In this document: one piece after another, positions 32,471 to 41,398 of the stretch | Layout of the letters: every line of letters starts with the position of its first letter | Numbering within the stretch: the stretch's first letter is position 1 | Source: an uncultured Clostridia bacterium | GTDB lineage: Bacteria > Bacillota > Clostridia > Christensenellales > CAG-917 | Direction: 5' to 3' | Assembly: GCA_944363035.1 (NCBI GenBank) | Contig: CALVTS010000001.1 | Location: 190,691 to 254,690 of the forward strand | DNA length: 64,000 nt | Notes under the pieces: model-generated | What the model saw: the letters and a program-made list of their open reading frames with translations, nothing else | Told to the model about the DNA's origin: nothing | The model's database searches: none | Made by a program: the position numbers and the translations under genes

Positions 32471-33138
32471 GCTTCCACCTCCGCGACGTTCGCGTTGAAT
32501 GAAGCGAGAGCGGCGTTGACCGCGTTGTTGAACCCCCGCGAGGTCATGGTCGCCTGGGACACCGCGTCCACATAGCTCTCGTCTTTTACGGCGCTCTCAT
32601 CCTTTACGAGGACGAACTGCCCTATCTCGACGGCGTTTTTGCCGACATATTTCCCTTTGTTGGCTTTCACCACTCTGTCAGTATAACCCGCGGTCTCGGA
32701 CTGCGAATATACCTCGATGTCCGCTATCCTCCCGTCCGCGGCGATGTGGACGAGCAGTTCCAGCGTGCCGCCCTTGGAACCGTTGCCCACCGCATGGAAG
32801 ACATACGTCTCTCCCTCTTCGCTGTCCACGATATAGGCGGCGGAAACATAACTCCCGCCCTCCGTCACGCCCTCGCCGAAGGCGCGCACTTCCTCTGCCG
32901 AAACGCCGTAATAGCCCGCGAGCTGTTCGCGTATTGCCTGGTCGGGGTCAACGTAGGTGAACCAGTTGACCAGCCCGAGCAACACACCCGCTATGACCGC
33001 GATCGCGGCGAGCACGACTATGCACATCCAGACATCCTTGGTGAAGAATTTCTTCTCTTTGCCATCCGTCCCGCTCTGATGAGCGTTTGCGGTCTCGGGG
33101 ATGAGCGCCCTGTTTTCATTTTCAGCCAACGCACTCAC
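32467..33138 (-). CDS. rnfG: Rnf complex subunit RnfG
   Basis: A 223-residue subunit with one membrane helix (about 37-60, IVVLAAIAVIAGVLLGLVNW) and an extracytoplasmic FMN-binding domain. The covalent flavinylation motif is SQATMTSRGFNNAVN, where the second Thr is the expected FMN attachment residue. This requires an ApbE flavin transferase, not seen here. It overlaps rnfD by 17 bp. Confidence 0.93.
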   Translation of the reverse strand: MSALAENENRALIPETANAHQSGTDGKEKKFFTKDVWMCIVVLAAIAVIAGVLLGLVNWFTYVDPDQAIREQLAGYYGVSAEEVRAFGEGVTEGGSYVSAAYIVDSEEGETYVFHAVGNGSKGGTLELLVHIAADGRIADIEVYSQSETAGYTDRVVKANKGKYVGKNAVEIGQFVLVKDESAVKDESYVDAVSQATMTSRGFNNAVNAALASFNANVAEVEA

Positions 33139-34222
33139 CTCCCTCTTCGTCTCGGGAGCTCTTCTTCCCGAACTTCGCGCCTATCTCGGCAAATATCTCG
33201 CGCGCGCCTTTCACGGGAGTCCCGAAGGGCTTGCGCTTTATCTTTTCGAGCAGAGGCGTGACGATGTTCATGAGCAGTATCGCGAAGGATACTCCTTCGT
33301 TCATCGTCCCGAACTTCCTGATGACCACGGTGAGGAAGCCCAGCCCCAGCCCGTAGATGACCACCGCGACGGGGGTCTTGGGGGAAGTGGCGTAGTCGGT
33401 CGCCATGAACACCGCGCCGAACATCAGTCCGCCGCCGAGGAGGTAGGTCCACACATACTCCCCGACATAGGGGCTGTCCGCAAAGAATATCGCGGTGAAG
33501 AGCGCCGTGGAGGCGATGTACAGCACGGGGATCTTGACGTCGATGACGCGGCGGACGGCGAGATAGACGCCGCCGATGAGCACCGCAAGCGTGCTCACTT
33601 CTCCCGCGCTGCCGCCTATCCTGCCCAGGAACATATCCAATGCGCTGAGCCCTTCGGCGGGGTCCCCGCCCGAGCTTATCGCGTCCTTGATGTGTTGCAT
33701 GGGAGTCGCCGTGGTGATGGCGTCGGGGAGGGAGATGTCCACCCCGTGCGAGAAGTACGCGAAGAGGTTCGCTCCGTCCGAAAGATCCACGGGCAGGACG
33801 AACCTGGTCATGACTCCCGTCCACGCGAGCATGAGGAATATCCTCGCGGTGATGGCGGGATTGGCGAAATTCTTGCCTATGCCGCCGAAGAGCATCTTGA
33901 CGATGAGTATCGCGAACGCCGCCCCCACCATGGGCACGTAGAAGGGAACCACGGGAGGCAGATTGAGCGCGAGCATTATGCCCGTGACCACGGAGGAAAG
34001 ATCCCTCACCGTCTGAGGACGCTTGGTGACGACGTTGAACACCCACTCCGAGAACACCGCCATGCTCACGCTGAGCACGGTCAAAACGAGCGGATAGAAT
34101 CCGTAAAGCAACACCATTGCGATGACGGCGGGCATGAGCGCGATGATGACGTCCAGCATGATGCGCCGTGTGGTCGCGGGAGAGGTGATGTGCGGCGAAG
34201 AGGACACTCTGAGATTTTTCAT
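33122..34222 (-). CDS. rnfD: Rnf complex subunit RnfD
   Basis: A 366-residue membrane subunit with about ten helices. The covalent FMN site is the Thr in DAITTATPMQHI near residue 170. The start ATG 34222 overlaps the rnfC stop by 4 bp; the frame is open further upstream, but that part lies within rnfC. TVRDLSSVVTGIMLALNLPP and MFGAVFMATDYATSPKTP are family blocks. Confidence 0.94.
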   Translation of the reverse strand: MKNLRVSSSPHITSPATTRRIMLDVIIALMPAVIAMVLLYGFYPLVLTVLSVSMAVFSEWVFNVVTKRPQTVRDLSSVVTGIMLALNLPPVVPFYVPMVGAAFAILIVKMLFGGIGKNFANPAITARIFLMLAWTGVMTRFVLPVDLSDGANLFAYFSHGVDISLPDAITTATPMQHIKDAISSGGDPAEGLSALDMFLGRIGGSAGEVSTLAVLIGGVYLAVRRVIDVKIPVLYIASTALFTAIFFADSPYVGEYVWTYLLGGGLMFGAVFMATDYATSPKTPVAVVIYGLGLGFLTVVIRKFGTMNEGVSFAILLMNIVTPLLEKIKRKPFGTPVKGAREIFAEIGAKFGKKSSRDEEGGECVG

Positions 34223-35541
34223 TTGCCGCCTCCTCTTTCCCGCAATGTCTTCTTCGCCAGCCTTATGGCGTGCACCAGCGGACGTTTTGCGGGACACACA
34301 TAGGAACACACCCCGCATTCCATACAGCTTTGAACATACAGCTCTTCCAGCCTCTCCGTGTCCTTTTCGAGCGCCGCGCGTTCGATGTCGCGGGGAGAGA
34401 GCTTCATGGGACAGCACCTTATGCACCTGCCGCAGTTTATGCACTGCGTCGGCTCCTGCAAAGCCGCCTCCTTTTCCCCGAAAAACAGGAGGGAGGAGGT
34501 GGTCTTGCCCACCGAAGCGTCCAGCCCCGACTGCGCGATGCCCATCATGGGACCGCCGTTTATTATCTTCACGAGATCGTCGTCGGACTTCTCCCCTCTC
34601 GTCATCTCGCGGACGAAGGAGAAGGGTGTGCCTATCGCGACGAAATAGTTGCCCGGTCTTCCCGCCTCCCTTCCGCCGACGGTGAGAGCGCGTTCGGTGA
34701 GAGGCTCGCCGAAGTCCGCCGCACGGCAGACGGCGTAGGCGGTGTGCACGTTGTCCACCACGCACCCCACGTCTGCGGGGAGCCCTCCGGGAGGCACACG
34801 CCTCCCCGTGAGCGCGAACACCAGCTGTTTTTCCGCGCCCTGAGGATATTTGGTGCGCAAAAGCGCCGCCTGCACGCTCACGCCGAGGTCATCCCCCACG
34901 CACTCGGCAAGGATGGCGGCGTAAGCCTCTTTCTTGTTGGATTCCACGCCTATCAACGCCTTGTCCGCTCCTGCGGCGTAGGCAAGCAGACGCGCCCCTC
35001 TCACCACCTCTTTGGCGCGCTCTGTCATGAGGCGGCAGTCGCAGGTGATGTAAGGCTCGCATTCCGCGCCGTTGACAAGGAAAAACTCGGGTTTCTTTGC
35101 GGGAGAGAGTTTGACGTGCGTGGGGAACCCCGCGCCGCCCATGCCGACTATGCCCGCCTCGCGCACTCTTTCTTTGACCTCTTCGGGAGAGGGCTGTCCG
35201 AGTACGGGCATACTCACCCGCCTGCCCTCGCCGTCGGGGACTATCACGATATGTGCGCACTTCCCGCCCGAAGCCGTGGGACGGGACACTATGCCCTCCA
35301 CCCTTCCGGACACGGGAGAATGCACTCTTGCCGACACCTTCCCGCCGCTCTCGCCGACGAGCTGTCCCGCCGCCACGCTGTCGCCGACGCTCACCACGGG
35401 GACCGCGGGCGCGCCTATATGCTGGGAAAGGGGCAGGTACAGCTTCTCCGGCACGTCGAGACGCACAAGAGGGCTGTCGGCTGTGAATTTATTGGCAGGC
35501 GGATGTGTCCCCCTGCCGAATGTCCTGAACGCAAACCGCAA
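34219..35541 (-). CDS. rnfC: Rnf complex subunit RnfC
   Basis: A 440-residue peripheral subunit that transfers electrons to NAD+. It starts at TTG with AAGGAG seven bases upstream. Visible are the barrel-sandwich segment (AAGQLVGESGGKVSARVHSP), the NADH/FMN-binding region GIVGMGGAGFPTHVKL and NGAECEPYITCD, the SLBB-like part, and two ferredoxin motifs CINCGRCIRCCP and CMECGVCSYVCP near 360-410. It is the first gene of the operon; the promoter is at 35600-35628. Confidence 0.95.
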   Translation of the reverse strand: MRFAFRTFGRGTHPPANKFTADSPLVRLDVPEKLYLPLSQHIGAPAVPVVSVGDSVAAGQLVGESGGKVSARVHSPVSGRVEGIVSRPTASGGKCAHIVIVPDGEGRRVSMPVLGQPSPEEVKERVREAGIVGMGGAGFPTHVKLSPAKKPEFFLVNGAECEPYITCDCRLMTERAKEVVRGARLLAYAAGADKALIGVESNKKEAYAAILAECVGDDLGVSVQAALLRTKYPQGAEKQLVFALTGRRVPPGGLPADVGCVVDNVHTAYAVCRAADFGEPLTERALTVGGREAGRPGNYFVAIGTPFSFVREMTRGEKSDDDLVKIINGGPMMGIAQSGLDASVGKTTSSLLFFGEKEAALQEPTQCINCGRCIRCCPMKLSPRDIERAALEKDTERLEELYVQSCMECGVCSYVCPAKRPLVHAIRLAKKTLRERGGGK

Positions 35542-35599
35542 GTTTTGTTCTCCTTACGGGAAATGACCCAAACGGGCGCAACTCTTTACACCCTTAGTA

Positions 35600-35628
35600 A
35601 TTATAAAGCAAATTCCCCGCGATGTAAA
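35600..35628 (-). promoter_or_regulatory. Promoter of the rnf operon
   Basis: On the - strand TTTACA (35623-35628), a 17-bp spacer and TATAAT (35600-35605), about 60 bp before the rnfC start. Confidence 0.78.
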
Positions 35629-35708
35629 TACCGAAAATTCCCTAAACACGCCCGAAAAGCCCGTTTGCGCGTGCGGAATGCGGAAAAAACGCGGTGTCGC
35701 GGGGAGGC

Positions 35709-36074
35709 TCACTCTCCCCTTTTCACCCCGCCCGCCAGCCCCGCGAGCGCGATGAGGATGAGGAACCCTCCGTAAAGTTTGCCGAGAAGCTCCCCCGCCT
35801 CCTCCGCAAAAAAGGAGGTCACCGCCGTGGCGGCGAGAGCGGGGATGAGGATGTAGGGCACCGAGGAAAGCTCTGCAAGACCGTTTTTGAGGTGCATCCC
35901 GAGAGCGACGCTCCCCGTGGGCAGGAAGGAGACGATGTTGACGAACTGCGCGGTGAGCTGTTCCACCGAAAGCAGGAGCACAAGCAAAGGGATGGTGAGC
36001 GTGCCTCCGCCCATGCCCATGCCCGCGAGCACTCCTCCCGAAGCCCCGCAAAGGGCGAGCCAAAGCCACCTCAT
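35709..36074 (-). CDS. TauE/SafE-type permease, C-terminal half
   Basis: A 121-residue membrane protein with four predicted helices, half the size of a normal TauE/SafE sulfite or sulfonate exporter. The repeat signature GGVLAGMGMGGGTLTIPLL is at about 13-31. GGAGGCG precedes the ATG. The gene 128 bp upstream encodes another half, so the two probably assemble into one transporter. Split versions are known in Firmicutes. The transported anion is unknown. Confidence 0.82.
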   Translation of the reverse strand: MRWLWLALCGASGGVLAGMGMGGGTLTIPLLVLLLSVEQLTAQFVNIVSFLPTGSVALGMHLKNGLAELSSVPYILIPALAATAVTSFFAEEAGELLGKLYGGFLILIALAGLAGGVKRGE

Positions 36075-36202
36075 GCTCTCGCCTCCTTTTGAGGAAAATC
36101 ACGATATCCCGTGTTTATCGTACGATTTTGATTATTTAACGTCACTTTTCGTTGGATACTTTCCTTCATCGTTCCCTCCTTTTCTCTTCCTCGGCGCACC
36201 TT

Positions 36203-36625
36203 TCACACCAGCATTTTCAAGCCTGCGAAGAGCATCAGTCCGTAGAAGATGATGTCGAGCACGGGGGCGGAGAGCTTCCTCAAAGCCGCCGCTCCCGCCG
36301 CTCCTCCGAGGAGCACGCCGCAAACTGTGGGGAGCAGGACTCCCGCGTCATATCCCCCCTTCGCCGCATAGACCGCCGCGCCCACCGCGCAAAGAGGGAG
36401 TATGACCGCGATGGCGGTGGCGTGCGCCTTCTTTTCGGAAAGTCCCGCGACATAGGTCAGGACGGGCACGGCGAGCATCCCTCCTCCCGCGCCGAAAAGC
36501 CCGTTTATCGCGCCTATCACCGCGCCGCACACCGCGAGCAACGCCTTCCTTTTTCGCCTGTCGCCGGCGTCGCTCACCCCGAATTTCGCCACGCCGAGCT
36601 TGGTCGACAACGCGTTTTGAGCCAC
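36203..36625 (-). CDS. TauE/SafE-type permease, N-terminal half
   Basis: A 140-residue membrane protein with four helices and the paired signature GAINGLFGAGGGMLAVPVL at about 40-58. The start is GTG with AAAGGAGG upstream. About 28 cytoplasmic residues, with basic RRKRK, precede the first helix. It is probably co-transcribed with the second half downstream. Confidence 0.82.
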   Translation of the reverse strand: MAQNALSTKLGVAKFGVSDAGDRRKRKALLAVCGAVIGAINGLFGAGGGMLAVPVLTYVAGLSEKKAHATAIAVILPLCAVGAAVYAAKGGYDAGVLLPTVCGVLLGGAAGAAALRKLSAPVLDIIFYGLMLFAGLKMLV

Positions 36626-36705
36626 TTTTTCTCCTCCTTTTAATGTTGCTTTCGGATATAGTGTTCATATTTTGGGTGAAAATATCGTTTGCACGCGCAA
36701 ATCGT

Positions 36706-36734
36706 TTGCAAATCGCCACGTTTTGATTTAGAAT
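36706..36734 (+). promoter_or_regulatory. Promoter of the 1494-residue lipoprotein gene
   Basis: TTGCAA (36706-36711), a 17-bp spacer and TAGAAT (36729-36734). Upstream, TTTGC-ACGC-GCAAA and repeated CGTTTGCA words (36687-36712) could be an operator. Confidence 0.55.
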
Positions 36735-36811
36735 ACAAAAGCCTGTATTCGGACGTGCGCGCCCGCGTCAGGCGGATATCAAGTCAAATCACACTTTTTA
36801 TAAAGGACGTT

Positions 36812-39800
36812 ATGAAAAGAAAGAGAATTTCCATTCTGATCATGCTCTTGATCCTCGCGATCGCGTTCTCGGCGGCGGTGTTTGCCGCCTGCAACGATCC
36901 TTCTTCCCCCTCCGATACGGAAGAGATCGAAGCGACGGAGGGTCTCCTCATCAGCAACTCCGACTTCAAAGTGATAGGGACGAGCGGCAGCTATCCCCGC
37001 ACCGTCACGGATTGGTCGGGCGGCAAGATATATTCTTCCTCCTCCGTCCCCGGCGACGTGATCGCGGGCGCCGTAAGTCTGGAAGAAGCGCTCTACTCCG
37101 CCGACCGCGAACTCTGGAACGACGACGGCTCGGACAAGGACGGCAAGTCCCTCTATGACAGACTGATCGCGGGCGGTCACTTTTCGGACGCGGATGACGC
37201 GGTCAACAACGTGCTCATGATCCATATGCCCACCGAGGACATGGCGGAGGACGAGGACGACGACTACGGTCCCACCGCATACGGCTACACCTCCAAATCC
37301 TTCTCCCTCGAAGCGGGCTCCTATTACAAACTCTCCGTGGACGTGCTCACCTATGACATAGCGGGCACGGACGACGAGGACAACGTCCCCGGCGCGAGGA
37401 TATATATCTCCTCCAACGGCTATGCGGAGATCTCCGGCATAGACACCGAGGGCGAGTGGAAGACCTACACCGTCTATATCGAAAGCGCGGCGACCTCCTC
37501 CACCTCCCTCACCGTCAACCTGGGGCTTGGCAAATACAGCTCCTATTACCGCGACGGTCTGACCACCGGTTACGCCTTCTTCGACAATGTGGAACTCGTC
37601 AAGATCAACGACGGCGAGACCACTCTCGAACAAGCCAAGGCGGAATACGACGAAGCCGTCAGCGCCGAAAAGACCTCCTATGAGGAGATAGTCCGAGCCT
37701 ACCTCGACGAGACCGCCACCGCGGACGAGGACGCGGTCGTGAAGTCCCTTGCCGCGCGCTATTCGGCGATGGACACCCGCACGATGACCCTCCTCGCCTC
37801 CAACGGCAGGTTCGACTTCGGCTCCACCACGGTGGGGACGAGCGCGCCCTCCGGCTGGACTCTGGTGACCGGGGACGACGCTCCCACCTCCTACCGTTTC
37901 AACGGGGTCATCAACACCTCCGTGTTTGAGCAGAACATCTCCTCTTACGCGGGCACATACTATCTCGGCACCGCCGACGACCGCATCGTCTGGACTCCTT
38001 CGGGCGAACTCACGGGCGCGGTCGGCGCGATGGACGCCCACGTCTCGGACAGCATCGGCGACAGCGCGTATATGCTCTCCCAGCAGATGATGACGGCGCA
38101 GGGCATCCGCTCCTCCCGCAAGATAGTCATCGAAAAGAACGGGTTCTACGCCCTTCGCGTGAGCGTGCTCACCTACAACGTGTACGGCGAAGGCGTCTCC
38201 CTCATCCTCTCCGGGGACGGCGAGGACATCGTCATCGAGGGCATCTCGGAAAACCCCTACAACGGCACGGTGCTCTTCGGCTCTCAGCCCGAGGGCGCGA
38301 ACGATCCCTCCAATGACGGATGGCGCACCTACACCTTCTATATCCGCGGCAACCAGTTCAAGGATATGTCCTACAACCTGACCCTGTGGCTGGGCACCGG
38401 CGACGCCGAGGACAACACCGAGGAGGAATACACCTACTATTCCTCTTCCTCCTCTTCCTCCACGGGCAGCACCCGCACCACCTATCTCGCCAACGGCACC
38501 TTTGCCTCCGGTTGGGCGTTCTTTGACGACGTGGCTCTCACCCGCTATGCGGACGAAGGCGCGTTCGACGCCGCAAAAGGGGACGCAGAGGAGGGCTTCG
38601 AGCTGGACGCGAGCGTCTTTGAAAACACCGCCCTTTACACCGACCTCTCCTCCGACAGCCACTTTGCGGCTCCCTCAGAGGAATACGGCGGGATAGCGGG
38701 CGATTTCAGCACCGACTCCGCGGAGTTCGAGTTTGCGGGAGACACCCTCGGCAAGCCCGCGGGCTGGACCCGCAAAGTCGCTACGGGCGATGACGCCGAC
38801 AGTGCGCCCATCGTCTCTGCCGACACCCTCACCGCCGGCACCGTGGATCTCACCGACGAGGGATACTTCGAGGCGCTCGGGCTCTCTGTGCCCGGCGTGC
38901 CCTACGACCTCGTAGCCGAGAGAGGCATGACCATCCGCGCGGAGGAAAACACCGCCTTCGCGATGAGGTCCGGCGACATCACCGTGAAAGCCAACCGCGC
39001 GTACTCCGTCTCCGTATGGGTAAAGACCGATGGCGTGAGCGAGGATTCCGGCGCGTACCTCTACCTCAAAAAACTTGACGACAGCGGCAAAGAGACCACC
39101 CTCTCCTCCTTCTCTGCGATAGACACCGCCGAGGTGGAGACCTACAACGGCTGGTCGGAATACACCTTCTATATCAAGGGCTCCGACGAGGGCGAGACAG
39201 CCGTCTGGCTGGAATTCGCTCTCGGCAGCGGCACGAGATGGGCGGCGTCCACCCTCACCTCCGGCGCGGCGTATTTCGCCAATCTGAGTATGCTGGACAT
39301 CACCTATTCCGACTACTCTTCCGCCTCTGCGGGCACCTATGTCCAAAAGACCGACCTCTCCACGGGCTCCGTGGACGGCTCCTTTGCAAACGGTTCCTTC
39401 GGCAACATCGACTATGACGAGCTCTCCGAAGCCGTCACCGCCTCCGAGTCCGACGGCACCTTGCAGGAAAGCGGCGTCACCGGCGTGCCCGAAGACTGGA
39501 CTCTGAGCGATCAGACCATCACCGAAAAGGAGGACGGGAGCAAGAACGAAAACTTCGTGGGCGGCGTCATCAAACTCGACGAATCCGATCCCGGCGTGTG
39601 GGGCGCGAGCACTCAGGTGCAAAAGCTCTTCCCCTCCGACATCGATCTCTTCAACGACATATATTCTTCCTCGGAACCCGACGAAGCCAAGGGCGCGCCC
39701 TATCTGCTCGCTCTTGCGGGGCTCGGCGGCGAGAAGTACTCCGTGGGCTATCTTTCCGACAAGTTCACGCTGGACGCTTCCACCAACTACTCCCTCAGCG

Positions 39801-41296
39801 TGTGGGCTAAGGCTCAACCCGGCACCACGGGCATGATCTTCCTGAAAGGCGAGGCTTCCGGCTCCGTCGTGAGCGGAGAGGAGAACGACACCGCCTACTT
39901 CACCGTGGAAGGAGACGGCTACTGGCACCGCTACACCTTCAACATCGAGGTGGGTCTCACCGACGTCTCTCTGCAACTCGGTCTGTGGCTGGGTGAAAAC
40001 ACCTCCGTCACGGGCAGTTCGGAGGACGCGAAGGACTCCGGCGGCATCATCCTCTTTGACTCCGTGACATTGCACGAGGGTCTGACCGCGCAGGAGATAG
40101 AGGACTACCTCCCCGCCCGATTCGTGAGCGCGGCTTATCCCGACAACACCTATGAAGAGGTGAAGAGGATATCCTTCTACACCGACTCCTTCGACGCTCT
40201 TGACGGCTCCTCCTCCGAGACGGACGAGGACGACGACAACGTCCTCACCTCCCCCAACGGCTGGACGGGCACCAGGGGCACGGATCAGGACGCGGCAAAC
40301 ACCACCTCCGGCGTGTTCAACACCTCCAATCCCACCACGGACGGCATAGGCGGCATATCCTATGTGACGGGGCTGGGTCCCGAGCTCGACGTCGATGACT
40401 TCGACGCCACGCAGGAGGAGATAGCCGCCAAACTCGAAGAGATAGGCGGCAGCATAGACAACGATACGGATGTGGAGCGCGCGCGCGAAGCGGTCAAGCA
40501 GGATAAATACGACGCCGCCGTCGCGGCACGCCTCCTGCCCGCAGACGCTCTGCCCGAGGGCTTCGTGGACGGCAACAACGTCCTCGTCATCAACAACACC
40601 CTCGACAGCGCATACCGCTACGGTTCGGCGGATTACACCCTCACCGCGGAGACCGCCTACAAGATCACCGTGCGCGTGTTCACCTACGGCATAGGACACG
40701 TCGGCGAGGACAACGTCTGGACCGCCGCAGAGGATCGCGGAGCTTACATCGAGCTCTACCTCGGCTCTTCGGAACCCGACGACAATCCTCTGCACTTCTA
40801 CGACATCAACACCGGCGACGGCTACGCGACCTACACCATGTATGTGCTCGCTCCCTCCGAGGACGTCACCGACGTCTCCCTCCGCCTCGGGCTCGGACGC
40901 TACGACGCGGATGACGAGACTCAGCTCGTGAGCGGCTACGCCTTCTTCGACTCCGTGACCATCGAGGTCATCGGCGACGAGACGGACTTCGAGGATCAGA
41001 AAGAGGACGGCGACACCTCCGTCTCCTACTCCGTCCCCGAGGACGCCGAACAGGGCGCTACGGGCGACGACGAAGATTCCACCGAAGTGCCCTCCGGCGG
41101 CTTCGACCTCAACAGTCTGTGGTGGATGATCCCGACCATCGTCATAGCTCTCGCCATCATCGCCGTGGTCATCGTCTTCTTCGTGAAGAAGTATCGCAAG
41201 AAGTTCACCAAGAAGACTCCCGAGGAACCCGCAGACAGCGTCTCCTCCTCCAATGTGAGGAAGAAGAAGGACGATTACGACGCCTTCAATGAGTAA
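36812..41296 (+). CDS. Giant lipoprotein with repeated carbohydrate-binding-like modules and C-terminal membrane anchor
   Basis: 1494 residues. The start ATG 36812 has AAAGGA upstream. The signal peptide ends in lipobox VFAAC (Cys near 27). The ectodomain has about five modules of 200-300 residues, each ending with a strand pattern like YxLSVxVxT...W..YTFYI...LxLGLG...GYAFFDNVxL; this resembles CBM4/9-type jelly-roll folds. Modules are very acidic, with Ser/Thr-rich linkers (a run of serines near 545). Near the C-terminus LWWMIPTIVIALAIIAVVIV is a clear membrane helix followed by a basic tail KKYRKKFTKK. So the protein seems anchored at both ends. It is monocistronic with a terminator at 41318. 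Polysaccharide binding at the surface is inferred. Confidence 0.85.
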   Translation: MKRKRISILIMLLILAIAFSAAVFAACNDPSSPSDTEEIEATEGLLISNSDFKVIGTSGSYPRTVTDWSGGKIYSSSSVPGDVIAGAVSLEEALYSADRELWNDDGSDKDGKSLYDRLIAGGHFSDADDAVNNVLMIHMPTEDMAEDEDDDYGPTAYGYTSKSFSLEAGSYYKLSVDVLTYDIAGTDDEDNVPGARIYISSNGYAEISGIDTEGEWKTYTVYIESAATSSTSLTVNLGLGKYSSYYRDGLTTGYAFFDNVELVKINDGETTLEQAKAEYDEAVSAEKTSYEEIVRAYLDETATADEDAVVKSLAARYSAMDTRTMTLLASNGRFDFGSTTVGTSAPSGWTLVTGDDAPTSYRFNGVINTSVFEQNISSYAGTYYLGTADDRIVWTPSGELTGAVGAMDAHVSDSIGDSAYMLSQQMMTAQGIRSSRKIVIEKNGFYALRVSVLTYNVYGEGVSLILSGDGEDIVIEGISENPYNGTVLFGSQPEGANDPSNDGWRTYTFYIRGNQFKDMSYNLTLWLGTGDAEDNTEEEYTYYSSSSSSSTGSTRTTYLANGTFASGWAFFDDVALTRYADEGAFDAAKGDAEEGFELDASVFENTALYTDLSSDSHFAAPSEEYGGIAGDFSTDSAEFEFAGDTLGKPAGWTRKVATGDDADSAPIVSADTLTAGTVDLTDEGYFEALGLSVPGVPYDLVAERGMTIRAEENTAFAMRSGDITVKANRAYSVSVWVKTDGVSEDSGAYLYLKKLDDSGKETTLSSFSAIDTAEVETYNGWSEYTFYIKGSDEGETAVWLEFALGSGTRWAASTLTSGAAYFANLSMLDITYSDYSSASAGTYVQKTDLSTGSVDGSFANGSFGNIDYDELSEAVTASESDGTLQESGVTGVPEDWTLSDQTITEKEDGSKNENFVGGVIKLDESDPGVWGASTQVQKLFPSDIDLFNDIYSSSEPDEAKGAPYLLALAGLGGEKYSVGYLSDKFTLDASTNYSLSVWAKAQPGTTGMIFLKGEASGSVVSGEENDTAYFTVEGDGYWHRYTFNIEVGLTDVSLQLGLWLGENTSVTGSSEDAKDSGGIILFDSVTLHEGLTAQEIEDYLPARFVSAAYPDNTYEEVKRISFYTDSFDALDGSSSETDEDDDNVLTSPNGWTGTRGTDQDAANTTSGVFNTSNPTTDGIGGISYVTGLGPELDVDDFDATQEEIAAKLEEIGGSIDNDTDVERAREAVKQDKYDAAVAARLLPADALPEGFVDGNNVLVINNTLDSAYRYGSADYTLTAETAYKITVRVFTYGIGHVGEDNVWTAAEDRGAYIELYLGSSEPDDNPLHFYDINTGDGYATYTMYVLAPSEDVTDVSLRLGLGRYDADDETQLVSGYAFFDSVTIEVIGDETDFEDQKEDGDTSVSYSVPEDAEQGATGDDEDSTEVPSGGFDLNSLWWMIPTIVIALAIIAVVIVFFVKKYRKKFTKKTPEEPADSVSSSNVRKKKDDYDAFNE

Positions 41297-41317
41297 ACCG
41301 CCCGACGGGCGAAACCG

Positions 41318-41352
41318 AAGAGCCGCGCTCACACGAGCGCGGCTCTTTCGTT
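41318..41352 (+). terminator. Intrinsic terminator of the giant lipoprotein gene
   Basis: AAGAGCCGCGCTC-ACAC-GAGCGCGGCTCTT followed by TCGTTTG. Confidence 0.85.
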
Positions 41353-41398
41353 TGCCTTCAAGGCGCCCCTCCTGAATTTTTTCCGCCCGAGGCGCATA

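Noticed and set aside
38675-41332. Open frame of 885 codons antisense to the giant lipoprotein
   Set aside because: Low-complexity Gly/Val/Glu-rich translation caused by codon bias of the true gene, which has promoter, signal peptide and terminator.
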